NCBI GenBank assembly: GCA_002350845.1 | Contig: DEFL01000009.1 | Span: forward strand, 31,168-95,167 | Direction of reading: 5' to 3' | DNA length: 64,000 bases | Origin: Christensenella sp. UBA2853 | GTDB taxonomy: Bacteria > Bacillota > Clostridia > Christensenellales > Aristaeellaceae | In this document: piece after piece, positions 1-8,225 of the stretch | Layout: each line of letters begins with the position of its first letter | Position numbering within the stretch: the stretch's first letter is position 1 | Notes under the pieces: generated by a model | Databases searched by the model: none | What the model was told of the DNA's origin: nothing | The model's input: the letters and a program-made list of their open reading frames with translations, nothing else | Translations under genes and position numbers: made by a program

Positions 1-24
1 GGCTGTCAAAGAGGCAATCCTTGA

Positions 25-2028
25 TTACTTTTTCTTTCCGGTTCCGAAGATACCCTGAATGCCGCCGAGAATACCGCGGGTAATGGTACGGGTGACTTCG
101 CGCGTGGCCGTGGAAAGTGCGGTATTCTGAATCCGCCCGATCACGGAATCATTCTTGCGTGCGCGTTCGGCTCTTTCCTCACGCAGTTCTTCAGCCCTCT
201 TGCGGCGCTCTTCGGCAATCCTGTCCTTTTCAGCCTTTTCAGCGGCCTTGCGCTGCTTCTCGGCTTCTTTCTCGGCTGCGGCAGCCGCCTTGGGATCGAC
301 GACAGCGGAGTTTTCAGGCTGCACGGGGATCAGCTTTCCGGTTGCCGGGTCTCTCATCATCTTGACCATCTTCTGGACATACTGACCGCTGGCAGTGTCA
401 TAGATCAGCACCGGCATTTCAACCGCTTCGGGAACAACAGGTGCGGATTCCTGCACCTGAAGGACCGGGGCCTGAGCCTGGGCGGGAGACGGAGCAGTGG
501 TGGTAAACGGCTTGACTTCAAGCGCGGGGATTTCCTGCTTGACATATCCGCCGGTCGCCGGGTCATAGATCATGAAGCCCTGAGGCTTGACAGGCGCAGG
601 GCCTGCGGCAGGAGCGGCAGGCTCCTGAACAGGCAGGGTCGTATCCGGGGAATACACGAGGCTGGGGGCTTCCTCGGCGGGAGCGGCAGCTGCATCCGGA
701 TTATAGACAAGGCTGGGAATGTCGGACACGTCACCGGAAAGGGCAGATGCCATATCGCTTTCAAGCATCTCATAAGCGCTGACCCGATCCAGGACCTGCT
801 CATAAATGCCATAATACGGACTGGTTTCTATGCAGGTCTGGCGCAGTGCTTCGTCAATGGCGCCGATATAGGACTGCGGCGGGAGAATGGTGGCGCGCTC
901 AACGATGCAGGGGGCGCCCTTGCTGTCAAGGAAGGAGATCAGTGCTTCGCCGGTCTGAAGCGCCTGAATGGCGGCCTCGGTATCAAATGCCGGATTGGCA
1001 CGGAAGGTCTGAGCAGCGACCTTGACCGCTTTCTGGTCCATGGGGGTGTAGGCTCTGAGCGCATGCTGAATCCGGTTGCCCAGCTGACCGAGCACGGTCA
1101 TGGGAATATCCGACGGGGACTGGGAGATAAAGAAGATACCGACACCCTTGGAGCGAATCAGGCGGACCACCTGTTCGACCTTTTCCAGCAGGGATTTGGA
1201 GCAGTTGTTGAAGAGCAGATGGGCTTCATCAAAGAAGAAGACCATGCGCGGCTTCGCAAGATCGCCGGCTTCCGGCAGGCGCTCATAGAGCTCAGAAAGA
1301 AGCCAGAGCAGGAAAGTGGAATACATGGTGGGATTGCGGAAGAGGCGGTCGGCAGCCAGAATATTGATGTTGCCGCGTCCATCCTCATCTGTGCCCATCC
1401 AGTCATCCATGTTCAGAGCTGGTTCACCGAAGAAGCGGTCGCCGCCCTGATCTTCAAGAACGGCAACAGCGCGCTGAATCGCGCCGATGGAAGCGGTGGA
1501 TACATTGCCGTATTCCAGCGTGTAGTCGCGGGCATGCTCGCCCACATATTTCAGCATGGCCTTCAGGTCCTTGATATCCAGAAGGAGCATGTTTTCACGG
1601 TCAGCAATGCGGAAGACGATATTGAGAACGCCGGTCTGGGTATCATTCAGTCCGAGCATTCTTCCCAAAAGGACAGGTCCCATGGTGGAGACTGTGGCGC
1701 GCACAGGATGACCCTGCTCGCCGTAGACATCCCAGAACACAGCAGGGAATGAACGGAACTGGAAACCGGGAACGCCGCACTGTGTGAGACGCTCGGAAAT
1801 CTTGGAAGAGTTTTCTCCCATCTTGACCATGCCACTCAGGTCGCCCTTGACATCGGCAAGGAAGACCGGTACGCCCATGGAAGAGAAACCTTCAGCGAGC
1901 ACCTGCAGTGTAACGGTTTTTCCGGTTCCGGTGGCGCCTGTGATCAGACCGTGACGGTTGGCCATCTCAGGAAGAAGACATACAGCTTTGCTGCTGCTTC
2001 CAAGCCAGATTGTATTCTCATATAACAT
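25..2028 (-). CDS. HerA-like ATPase, DUF853 (YjgR) family
   Basis: P-loop ATPase of the HerA/FtsK superfamily, DUF853 branch. In the 667-residue product a Walker A (GATGTGKT) lies at about 31-38 and a Walker B (FFFDEAH) at about 264-270. The N-terminus MLYENTIWLG and the C-terminal segment ending GIFGTGKKK fit the family. I start at the ATG at 2028, which has an AAGGGGG ribosome site 8 bases upstream. A longer GTG start at 2061 would lie almost on the predicted transcription start. Between the ATPase core and the C-terminus is an extra Ala/Pro-rich stretch with repeated short motifs (LVYNPD, LVYSPD, MIYDPATGGYV, LIYDTASGQYV), then a highly charged, probably coiled-coil segment. The family's role is poorly defined. 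Transcribed alone, divergent from the glm operon. Confidence 0.88.
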   Translation of the reverse strand: MLYENTIWLGSSSKAVCLLPEMANRHGLITGATGTGKTVTLQVLAEGFSSMGVPVFLADVKGDLSGMVKMGENSSKISERLTQCGVPGFQFRSFPAVFWDVYGEQGHPVRATVSTMGPVLLGRMLGLNDTQTGVLNIVFRIADRENMLLLDIKDLKAMLKYVGEHARDYTLEYGNVSTASIGAIQRAVAVLEDQGGDRFFGEPALNMDDWMGTDEDGRGNINILAADRLFRNPTMYSTFLLWLLSELYERLPEAGDLAKPRMVFFFDEAHLLFNNCSKSLLEKVEQVVRLIRSKGVGIFFISQSPSDIPMTVLGQLGNRIQHALRAYTPMDQKAVKVAAQTFRANPAFDTEAAIQALQTGEALISFLDSKGAPCIVERATILPPQSYIGAIDEALRQTCIETSPYYGIYEQVLDRVSAYEMLESDMASALSGDVSDIPSLVYNPDAAAAPAEEAPSLVYSPDTTLPVQEPAAPAAGPAPVKPQGFMIYDPATGGYVKQEIPALEVKPFTTTAPSPAQAQAPVLQVQESAPVVPEAVEMPVLIYDTASGQYVQKMVKMMRDPATGKLIPVQPENSAVVDPKAAAAAEKEAEKQRKAAEKAEKDRIAEERRKRAEELREERAERARKNDSVIGRIQNTALSTATREVTRTITRGILGGIQGIFGTGKKK

Positions 2029-2070
2029 ATGAAAAACCCCCTTATTATATGCCATTTGCACTTAATCTGT

Positions 2071-2099
2071 ATTCTACACAGAAACTGTGATTCCGTCAA
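2071..2099 (-). promoter_or_regulatory. sigma-70-type promoter for the DUF853 gene
   Basis: Read on the minus strand: TTGACG (2094-2099), a 17-base spacer and TAGAAT (2071-2076). Predicted transcription starts near 2064, about 36 bases before the chosen ATG. This also argues against the upstream GTG start. Confidence 0.65.
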
Positions 2100-2198
2100 T
2101 GAAGTCACGCAAAATGAGCCTGCCAAATTAACGCAGAAGCGGGAGGACGCATTCGAAGAATGGAAGAAATGGGATGACAACGGATGAAATGAGAACGC

Positions 2199-2227
2199 TT
2201 GCAATTCCTTGCGGAAAGATGTATGAT
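2199..2227 (+). promoter_or_regulatory. sigma-70-type promoter for the amino-sugar operon
   Basis: TTGCAA (2199-2204), 17-base spacer, TATGAT (2222-2227), about 55 bases before the TTG start at 2289. It forms a divergent promoter pair with 2071-2099. Confidence 0.6.
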
Positions 2228-2288
2228 ACATTTCGCTTTTTTTCGGCGGCATGGGCTGCTAATCAGGAAAAAGCACGGAGGAACCGGT

Positions 2289-2951
2289 TTGACCATTGCA
2301 CAGTTGTATGATCTCTCTGAATCCATGGCGGGACAGTATCTGTCTCAGTTTACATATCCCTGGGAAGCACTTGCCGGCATTAAGGACCTGATTCTCCGAC
2401 TCGGGGAAACGCTTTCCGCAGACGAATATGACCAGGTTGCGGAGCATGTCTGGGTTCATAAAACAGCCAAAGTTATGCCCACAGCCTATCTCGGCGCTCC
2501 CTGCATTATCGGTGCACGCACGGAAGTGCGTCATGGAGCCTTTATCCGGGGAAGCGCGCTGGTGGGGGAAGACTGCGTTGTGGGCAACTCGGTCGAGCTG
2601 AAGAATGTGATTCTGTTCAATCATGTTCAGGTCCCGCATTACAATTATGTGGGCGACAGCATTCTCGGCGTCTATGCCCATATGGGAGCCGGTTCGATCA
2701 CATCCAATGTCAAATCGGACAAAAAACTGATTGTGATCCACGCCAAGGACGGGGACATTCCCACCGGCCTGAAGAAAACGGGTGCGTTCCTGGGAGACCA
2801 TGTCGAAGTCGGCTGCAATTCCGTCCTCAATCCGGGCACGGTGATCGGACGCGGAGCCCGTGTTTATCCGCTTTCCTGCGTGCGCGGGGTGGTTCCTGCG
2901 GACAGCATCTATAAACACCAGGGCGAAGTGGCCCTGATTGAGAAAGACTGA
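2289..2951 (+). CDS. Left-handed beta-helix acetyltransferase, GlmU C-domain-like
   Basis: Hexapeptide-repeat (LbH) protein of 220 residues, often annotated as UDP-N-acetylglucosamine pyrophosphorylase although it has no nucleotidyltransferase domain. The segment GNSVELK...PHYNYVGDS...GAGSITSN parallels the acetyltransferase half of GlmU. His117 (in PHYNYVGDS) sits where GlmU has its catalytic histidine. Expected role: acetyl-CoA-dependent acetylation of glucosamine-1-phosphate or a related sugar; what does the uridylylation is not visible here. The TTG start at 2289 is chosen because GGAGG (2277-2281) precedes it by 7 bases; an upstream in-frame ATG at 2199 falls inside the promoter. First gene of an operon with glmM and glmS, 23 bases before glmM. 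Confidence 0.8.
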   Translation: MTIAQLYDLSESMAGQYLSQFTYPWEALAGIKDLILRLGETLSADEYDQVAEHVWVHKTAKVMPTAYLGAPCIIGARTEVRHGAFIRGSALVGEDCVVGNSVELKNVILFNHVQVPHYNYVGDSILGVYAHMGAGSITSNVKSDKKLIVIHAKDGDIPTGLKKTGAFLGDHVEVGCNSVLNPGTVIGRGARVYPLSCVRGVVPADSIYKHQGEVALIEKD

Positions 2952-2974
2952 CAGAGTACAAGGAGAAAAAAATC

Positions 2975-4363
2975 ATGGGTAGATATTTTGGAACCGACGG
3001 GTTCAGAGGCGAAGCCAACTGCGGTCTGACGGCAGATCATGCCTATAAAATCGGACGCTTTCTGGGATGGTATTATGGCGAACGGCGCCGTCAGAGGGGC
3101 GATGAACGGATGCCCCGCATCGTGATCGGCAAAGATACGCGCCGTTCCAGCTATATGTTTGAGTATTCACTCGTCGGCGGTCTGACCGCTTCCGGCGCTG
3201 AAGCCTGCCTGATGCACGTGACGACAACGCCCTCCGTGGCCTATATTGCGCGGGTGGACGATTTTGACTGCGGCATTATGATTTCAGCCAGCCATAATCC
3301 CTACTGGGACAACGGCATCAAGCTCATCAATTCTTACGGCGAAAAGATGGATGATGAGACAATCGGCCTGATTGAGGATTATCTGGATGACAAACTGGAA
3401 GTGTTCGGCAAGCACTGGACAGAACTTCCTCTGGCCAGACGCGAACATATCGGCTGCACCGTGGACTATGTTTCCGGACGCAACCGCTATATCGGCTATC
3501 TGATTTCTTTGGGCATTTATTCTTTCAAGGGTCTGCGCATTGCGCTGGACTGTGCCAACGGCTCGACCTGGAATATTGCGCGCAATGTGTTTGAGGCCCT
3601 GGGAGCCAAGACATATGTGATTAATGCGGATCCCAATGGCATGAACATCAACGAACATGCAGGTTCGACCCATATTGAGGGACTTCAGCAGTATGTTGTG
3701 AATAATCACTGCGATGTCGGCTTTGCCTATGACGGAGACGCGGACCGCTGCCTTGCAGTGGATGAAAAGGGCAATGTCATCACGGGTGATCATATCCTGT
3801 ACATTTACGGCCGGTATATGAAGGACAGGGAAAAGCTGATTCCGAACTGTGTTGTCACCACGGTGATGTCCAACTTCGGCCTGTACAAGGCGTTTGATGA
3901 TCTCGGGATCGGGCATGCACAGACCAAAGTGGGCGACCGTTATGTCTATGAATACATGTCCCAGCACGGCTGCCGCCTTGGCGGTGAAGAATCCGGCCAT
4001 ATCATCTTCTCCAAGTATGCAACCACTGGTGACGGCATCCTGACTTCTTTGAAACTGGCGGAAGTCATGATGGCGCGCAAAAAGAAGATGTCCGAGCTGG
4101 CAAGTGATCTCGTGATGTATCCTCATGTCCTCAAAAATGTGCGTGTTCTGGACAAGGCAGGCACACTGGGCGATGAGAATGTGAAAAAAGTGATTGACGA
4201 AGTGGCTGCGGAACTGGGGGACAACGGACGCATTCTCGTTCGCGAGTCCGGCACGGAGCCTGTCATTCGTGTCATGGTGGAAGCAAAAGATCCTGAAGTC
4301 TGCAATGCGCAGGTGGACCGTGTGGTTTCTGTGATCGAGGCAGACGGCTGGGTGGTGAAGTGA
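2975..4363 (+). CDS. glmM: Phosphoglucosamine mutase-type phosphohexomutase
   Basis: Alpha-D-phosphohexomutase of 462 residues, expected to interconvert glucosamine-6-phosphate and glucosamine-1-phosphate. The phosphoserine loop ISASHNPYWDNG places the catalytic serine at about 106. The magnesium loop YDGDADRC is at about 252-259, and the C-terminal phosphate-binding loop RESGTEPVIR is present. AAGGAG lies about 9 bases before the ATG. Its position between a GlmU-like acetyltransferase and glmS supports glucosamine rather than mannose or glucose as substrate. The glmS ATG begins one base after its stop, so translation is probably coupled. Confidence 0.9.
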   Translation: MGRYFGTDGFRGEANCGLTADHAYKIGRFLGWYYGERRRQRGDERMPRIVIGKDTRRSSYMFEYSLVGGLTASGAEACLMHVTTTPSVAYIARVDDFDCGIMISASHNPYWDNGIKLINSYGEKMDDETIGLIEDYLDDKLEVFGKHWTELPLARREHIGCTVDYVSGRNRYIGYLISLGIYSFKGLRIALDCANGSTWNIARNVFEALGAKTYVINADPNGMNINEHAGSTHIEGLQQYVVNNHCDVGFAYDGDADRCLAVDEKGNVITGDHILYIYGRYMKDREKLIPNCVVTTVMSNFGLYKAFDDLGIGHAQTKVGDRYVYEYMSQHGCRLGGEESGHIIFSKYATTGDGILTSLKLAEVMMARKKKMSELASDLVMYPHVLKNVRVLDKAGTLGDENVKKVIDEVAAELGDNGRILVRESGTEPVIRVMVEAKDPEVCNAQVDRVVSVIEADGWVVK

Positions 4364-4364
4364 T

Positions 4365-6200
4365 ATGTGCGGAATCGTAGGATATACAGGCACAACAAAA
4401 GCCGCCCGTATTCTGCTGGACGGCCTGGAGCGGCTGGAGTACCGCGGATATGATTCTGCCGGCATCTGCGTGTCGGACGGGAACAGAGAGCATCCGCTGC
4501 AGGCATGGAAGGTCAAGGGAAGACTGCAGGCCCTCAGGGATGCAACCGGGAACGGGGAACAGGTTCCGGGATTCAGCGGGATCGGACATACACGCTGGGC
4601 CACCCACGGGGAACCCAATACGGAAAATGCGCATCCGCATCTTTCCGGCGGCGGAAAAGTGGCGGTTGTGCACAATGGCATCATCGAAAACTACCAGGAA
4701 CTCCGGCAGAAGCTGGAAGGAAAAGGGTATGTCTTTCAGTCTGAAACAGACACGGAAACCATTGCACATCTGCTCAATGAGTATGACAAGGGCGATCCGA
4801 TTGATGCCATTGTCAGAACCGTCATGCATCTGCGCGGATCCTTTGCCCTGGGCATCCTTTTTGAGGATCGCCCCGGTGAAGTGTACGGCGTGCGGAGAGA
4901 TTCTCCGCTGATTGCCGCAGTCTCGGATGAAGGCGCGTTTATCGCATCCGATGTGCCCGCGATTCTTCCGTACACCAGAAAAGTGACCTACCTGGATAAT
5001 ATGGAGATTGTCTGTCTCCATAAGGATGGACTCACGTTCTACAATATGGACGGCGAACCCATCGAGAAGGAATTCACGACTGTATCCTGGGATGTGGAAG
5101 CAGCAGAGAAGGGCGGATATGCCCATTTCATGCTCAAGGAAATCCACGAGCAGCCCAAGGCACTCGAGGATACCATCCGGCCCCACATTCAGGACGGAAA
5201 GCTGGTGCTCTCTGAGCTTGGCATGACGGACGACGAAATCCGCGGCATTCGCAGAATTCAGATGGCGGCCTGCGGCTCGGCGTGGCATGTCTGCATGACA
5301 GCGAAATACATCTTTGAGCGTCTTGCGAGAATCCCTGTGGATGTTGATCTTGCCAGTGAATTCCGTTACCGGGATCCGGTGCTCGAGGAAGGCACGCTGC
5401 TGATGGTGGTCAGCCAGAGCGGAGAGACGGCCGACTCACTGGCTGCGCTCCGGTACGGCAAAGCACAGGGCATGCTGAGCCTGGCGATTGTCAACGTGGT
5501 GGGGTCTTCCATTGCACGTGAAGCGGACCGTGTTTTCTATACGGCAGCCGGCCCCGAGATTGCTGTCGCCACAACAAAAGCCTATTCTGCGCAGCTGGCT
5601 GCCTGCTACATGCTGGCCATGCATTTTGGCCTTGTCAGAAAGGTCATGGCCGAGGAGGACTATCTCCGGCATATCACAGCTTTGTCCAGACTGCCCGAAC
5701 AGATTGAGCAGATTCTTCAGCAGGAAGCGCGCATGCAGTGGCTGGCAGGTAAATATGCGAACACCAGAGATGCATTCTTTATCGGACGCGGACTGGATTA
5801 TGCTTCCGTTCTGGAAGGCGCGCTCAAGCTGAAGGAAATCTCGTATATTCATGCCGAGGCGTATGCGGCGGGCGAGCTCAAACATGGGACGATCTCGCTG
5901 ATTGAAAAAGGCTCCATGGTGATGTCTGTTGCAACGCAGCATGACCTTCTGGAAAAGGAAATCTCCAACATGGTGGAAGTCCACGCCAGAGGCGCCACAT
6001 TGCTTGCTGTGACCTATGACGGCAATTATGCGATGGAAGACCAGGCTGACTTCACCATTTATATTCCCAAAACGGAAGATGTATTCTATCCCAGCCTTGT
6101 TGTGGTTCCGCTGCAGCTTCTGGCGTATTATGTATCGCTGGCCAGAGGCATCGATGTGGATAAGCCGCGCAACCTGGCCAAATCCGTGACCGTTGAATAA
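4365..6200 (+). CDS. glmS: Glucosamine-fructose-6-phosphate aminotransferase (isomerizing)
   Basis: Makes glucosamine-6-phosphate from fructose-6-phosphate and glutamine, the entry step to UDP-GlcNAc and peptidoglycan. 611 residues, the normal size. Cys2 in MCGIVGYTG is the N-terminal glutaminase nucleophile. Two SIS isomerase domains follow (SQSGETADSLAAL and the GRGLDYASVLEGALK region), and the C-terminus PRNLAKSVTVE is typical. The start is fixed by Cys2 and lies one base after the glmM stop. No glmS ribozyme can fit upstream, so control is at the operon promoter or elsewhere. Confidence 0.96.
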   Translation: MCGIVGYTGTTKAARILLDGLERLEYRGYDSAGICVSDGNREHPLQAWKVKGRLQALRDATGNGEQVPGFSGIGHTRWATHGEPNTENAHPHLSGGGKVAVVHNGIIENYQELRQKLEGKGYVFQSETDTETIAHLLNEYDKGDPIDAIVRTVMHLRGSFALGILFEDRPGEVYGVRRDSPLIAAVSDEGAFIASDVPAILPYTRKVTYLDNMEIVCLHKDGLTFYNMDGEPIEKEFTTVSWDVEAAEKGGYAHFMLKEIHEQPKALEDTIRPHIQDGKLVLSELGMTDDEIRGIRRIQMAACGSAWHVCMTAKYIFERLARIPVDVDLASEFRYRDPVLEEGTLLMVVSQSGETADSLAALRYGKAQGMLSLAIVNVVGSSIAREADRVFYTAAGPEIAVATTKAYSAQLAACYMLAMHFGLVRKVMAEEDYLRHITALSRLPEQIEQILQQEARMQWLAGKYANTRDAFFIGRGLDYASVLEGALKLKEISYIHAEAYAAGELKHGTISLIEKGSMVMSVATQHDLLEKEISNMVEVHARGATLLAVTYDGNYAMEDQADFTIYIPKTEDVFYPSLVVVPLQLLAYYVSLARGIDVDKPRNLAKSVTVE

Positions 6201-6206
6201 ACGAAA

Positions 6207-6235
6207 AACCCGATCATGCGGATCGGGCTTTTTTT
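6207..6235 (+). terminator. intrinsic terminator after glmS
   Basis: Stem CCCGATC (6209-6215), loop ATGCG, GATCGGG (6221-6227), then a run of T. The A-rich 5' side means it could also act for the convergent acyltransferase gene, whose stop codon lies within it. Confidence 0.85.
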
Positions 6236-7254
6236 ATGCGCATCTGGATCGTTTCGACCGCGAGGGCGACCAGGCAGACACAGCTGAACACAGGGAAAAA
6301 GGCAAGGTGCGGAACCATATCCATCAGGCCTGTTTCATAAAAGAGGATCATCGGAATGCGCTGGAAAAGATAGATGGACAGGGCATGCCTGCCGAGAAAA
6401 GCCAGGAGGCGGCTGCCGGGCGAATAGTGCATTGCACAGACCAGCAGAAGAGAGCAGGCCGACAGCATATAGAGCTCACGGAGCACAAAGGAACGGGTCT
6501 GAAAACAGTAGAAAAAGGCCACCGCGGTCATGGAAAGGGAGAGGAGCGCACTCCATGTCAGAGCTCCGGGTGAACGGTCTTTGGAGACAGCCGACTGGAT
6601 GCAGGCGGCCAGAATGCCGCAGGGAAACAGCAGGATGGTGTCATACCAGTAATCATCAAATCCCTGCCGGGAGAGGATGAAGATATAGGCACAGCAGAGG
6701 ACTGTGTGCAGAAGGAACAGGAGAAACAGCCGGGGACGCGAAGGGCGGAGGAGATAGGGAACCGCACTCAGAAGGAAAAAGAGATAGCACAGAAGCATGG
6801 CGAAAATGAACCACGGTGAGTTCCCAAGATTCACAAGGGGAACAAAGGCAAGAAGAATGGTGGAAAGTTCATATTCCCGCCCGCGCAGGGTCTGCACCAT
6901 GAGCATGAGAACGACGGCAGCGGCATTGAGAATCCAGAGACTCAGGCCCTTCTGAAGGATGCGGGGAAGATAGCCTTTTCCCTTGGAAGTCAGCTGAAGG
7001 GTCATGCCGTACCCAGCGGCAAAGAAGAAAAGAACTACGACGGTCTGCCCCATGCCGGAGCGGATCAGAAGGTAGGTCTCATCCGAAGGGCTGGTTGTGA
7101 TATATCCGGTGTAGTGCGAAAGAAGGATCAGCAGGACACACATGCCCTTCCAGGGAAGCAGTCGTTCATGCGTCAGCGCGTCAGCAAAACTCCGGCTTTT
7201 GGTGTCGGGCGATATGCACATCAGCAGGGGAATAAACAGAAGCAGAATGAGCAA
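6214..7254 (-). CDS. Acyltransferase-3-like integral membrane protein
   Basis: About 346 residues with roughly ten hydrophobic segments, consistent with the acyltransferase 3 (OatA/NodX) membrane family that O-acylates glycans. Supporting features are LLPWKGMCVLLILLSHYTGY near the N-terminus (the family's catalytic His region), FFFAAGYGM in the next segment and GRHALSIYLFQ near the end. Substrate unknown; a cell-envelope polysaccharide is a guess. I use the TTG at 7254, preceded by GGGAGGA with a 6-base spacer; the longer TTG at 7269 would overlap that ribosome site. Its stop overlaps the glmS terminator. Confidence 0.7.
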   Translation of the reverse strand: MLILLLFIPLLMCISPDTKSRSFADALTHERLLPWKGMCVLLILLSHYTGYITTSPSDETYLLIRSGMGQTVVVLFFFAAGYGMTLQLTSKGKGYLPRILQKGLSLWILNAAAVVLMLMVQTLRGREYELSTILLAFVPLVNLGNSPWFIFAMLLCYLFFLLSAVPYLLRPSRPRLFLLFLLHTVLCCAYIFILSRQGFDDYWYDTILLFPCGILAACIQSAVSKDRSPGALTWSALLSLSMTAVAFFYCFQTRSFVLRELYMLSACSLLLVCAMHYSPGSRLLAFLGRHALSIYLFQRIPMILFYETGLMDMVPHLAFFPVFSCVCLVALAVETIQMRIKKARSA

Positions 7255-7273
7255 GGTGATTCCTCCCAATGGA

Positions 7274-7301
7274 TTGACAGGATGAGAAAAGCGTCTATGA
7301 T
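7274..7301 (+). promoter_or_regulatory. promoter for the inositol-phosphatase-like gene
   Basis: TTGACA (7274-7279), 16-base spacer, TATGAT (7296-7301), 28 bases before the ATG at 7330. It sits in the 75-base divergent gap with the acyltransferase gene. Confidence 0.6.
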
Positions 7302-7329
7302 GAAAGCATCAAATGGTGGAGGCGAAATC

Positions 7330-8157
7330 ATGCGCGGACTGAAAGAAGTGCTTGCGGATCAGGCACTGATGGATCAGATCGAAGAGGCTGTGCGCAAAGC
7401 AGGCTGGCAGATGACAAGGAGCCACGTGGAGGAAAACGAGATTGAGAAAAAGGAAGGGCGCTCCAACTTTGTCACCCGCTACGACAGAATGAACCAGGAA
7501 TATCTCCGGGATCGGTTCAGGGAACTGCTCCCGGAGGCGGCATTTGTCGGAGAAGAGGATCAGGAGCACAAGGACCGTCTTCCGGACGGCTTTGTTTGGA
7601 TTGTCGACCCGATTGACGGGACCACCAATTTCCTGTTTGACCTGCGTCTGTCGTGCGTCTCGGCCGGACTTCTGTATGACGGAGTGCCGGTGGCCGGCTT
7701 TGTTTACAATCCATATACCGATGAAATGTTCAGGGCCATTCAGGGGCAGGGTGCCTTCAGAAACGGCCGGCGTATCCGGACAGAGGATCTTCCCCTGGAG
7801 GAAGGCATCGCCTTTTATGGCTGTGCAGCATACAATGATGAGCACATTCGCGCACTGATGGACTACGTCAGCAATCTGTTCCAGCGGGCACTGGGCATCC
7901 GGACCCTCGGGACCGGGGCCTGGGCCCTGTGCATGGTGGCAGGCGGAGGCGGGGTCATCTATACAGAGTTTGCCCTGAAACCGTGGGATTATGCGGCCTC
8001 GGTCATCATTCTCCAGGAAGCAGGCTGTTTGATTACGCAGATGGATGGGTCGCCGGTCTCGTTTGTACAGCCTTCTGATATTATGGCCGGCACGCCAAGG
8101 GCACACAGACAGTGCGTTGAAATGATGAAACGATGCCTTGAAGAAGAAAAAAGATGA
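7330..8157 (+). CDS. Inositol monophosphatase family phosphatase
   Basis: Mg2+-dependent, lithium-sensitive-type sugar phosphatase fold, 275 residues. Metal-binding motifs are all present: GEE at about 74-76, DPIDGTT at about 93-99 and WDYAA at about 219-223. Candidate substrates include inositol phosphates, fructose-1,6-bisphosphate or other sugar phosphates; the sequence does not decide. The ATG at 7330 has GGTGGAGG just upstream and follows the predicted promoter; an in-frame upstream ATG at 7114 lies inside the divergent gene. Monocistronic. Confidence 0.9.
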   Translation: MRGLKEVLADQALMDQIEEAVRKAGWQMTRSHVEENEIEKKEGRSNFVTRYDRMNQEYLRDRFRELLPEAAFVGEEDQEHKDRLPDGFVWIVDPIDGTTNFLFDLRLSCVSAGLLYDGVPVAGFVYNPYTDEMFRAIQGQGAFRNGRRIRTEDLPLEEGIAFYGCAAYNDEHIRALMDYVSNLFQRALGIRTLGTGAWALCMVAGGGGVIYTEFALKPWDYAASVIILQEAGCLITQMDGSPVSFVQPSDIMAGTPRAHRQCVEMMKRCLEEEKR

Positions 8158-8160
8158 ATG

Positions 8161-8216
8161 ATGCAGCGCATTGGAACGGGGAGTCCGCAGGGATTCCCTT
8201 TTCTGATGCGCTGCAT
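8161..8216. repeat. long imperfect inverted repeat between convergent genes
   Basis: ATGCAGCGCAT (8161-8171) and its exact complement ATGCGCTGCAT (8206-8216) flank a 34-base loop that can itself pair (GGAA with TTCC). No T-run follows, so it is not a standard intrinsic terminator. It may be a 3' stabiliser or a factor-dependent termination site. Confidence 0.4.
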
Positions 8217-8225
8217 GGGGACGGA

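Noticed and set aside
4340..4364. glmS ribozyme upstream of glmS
   Set aside because: Only one base separates glmM and glmS, leaving no room for the ribozyme.
3284..4684. 466-codon open frame antisense to glmM/glmS
   Set aside because: Both sense genes have complete active sites; no ribosome site or motif supports the antisense frame.
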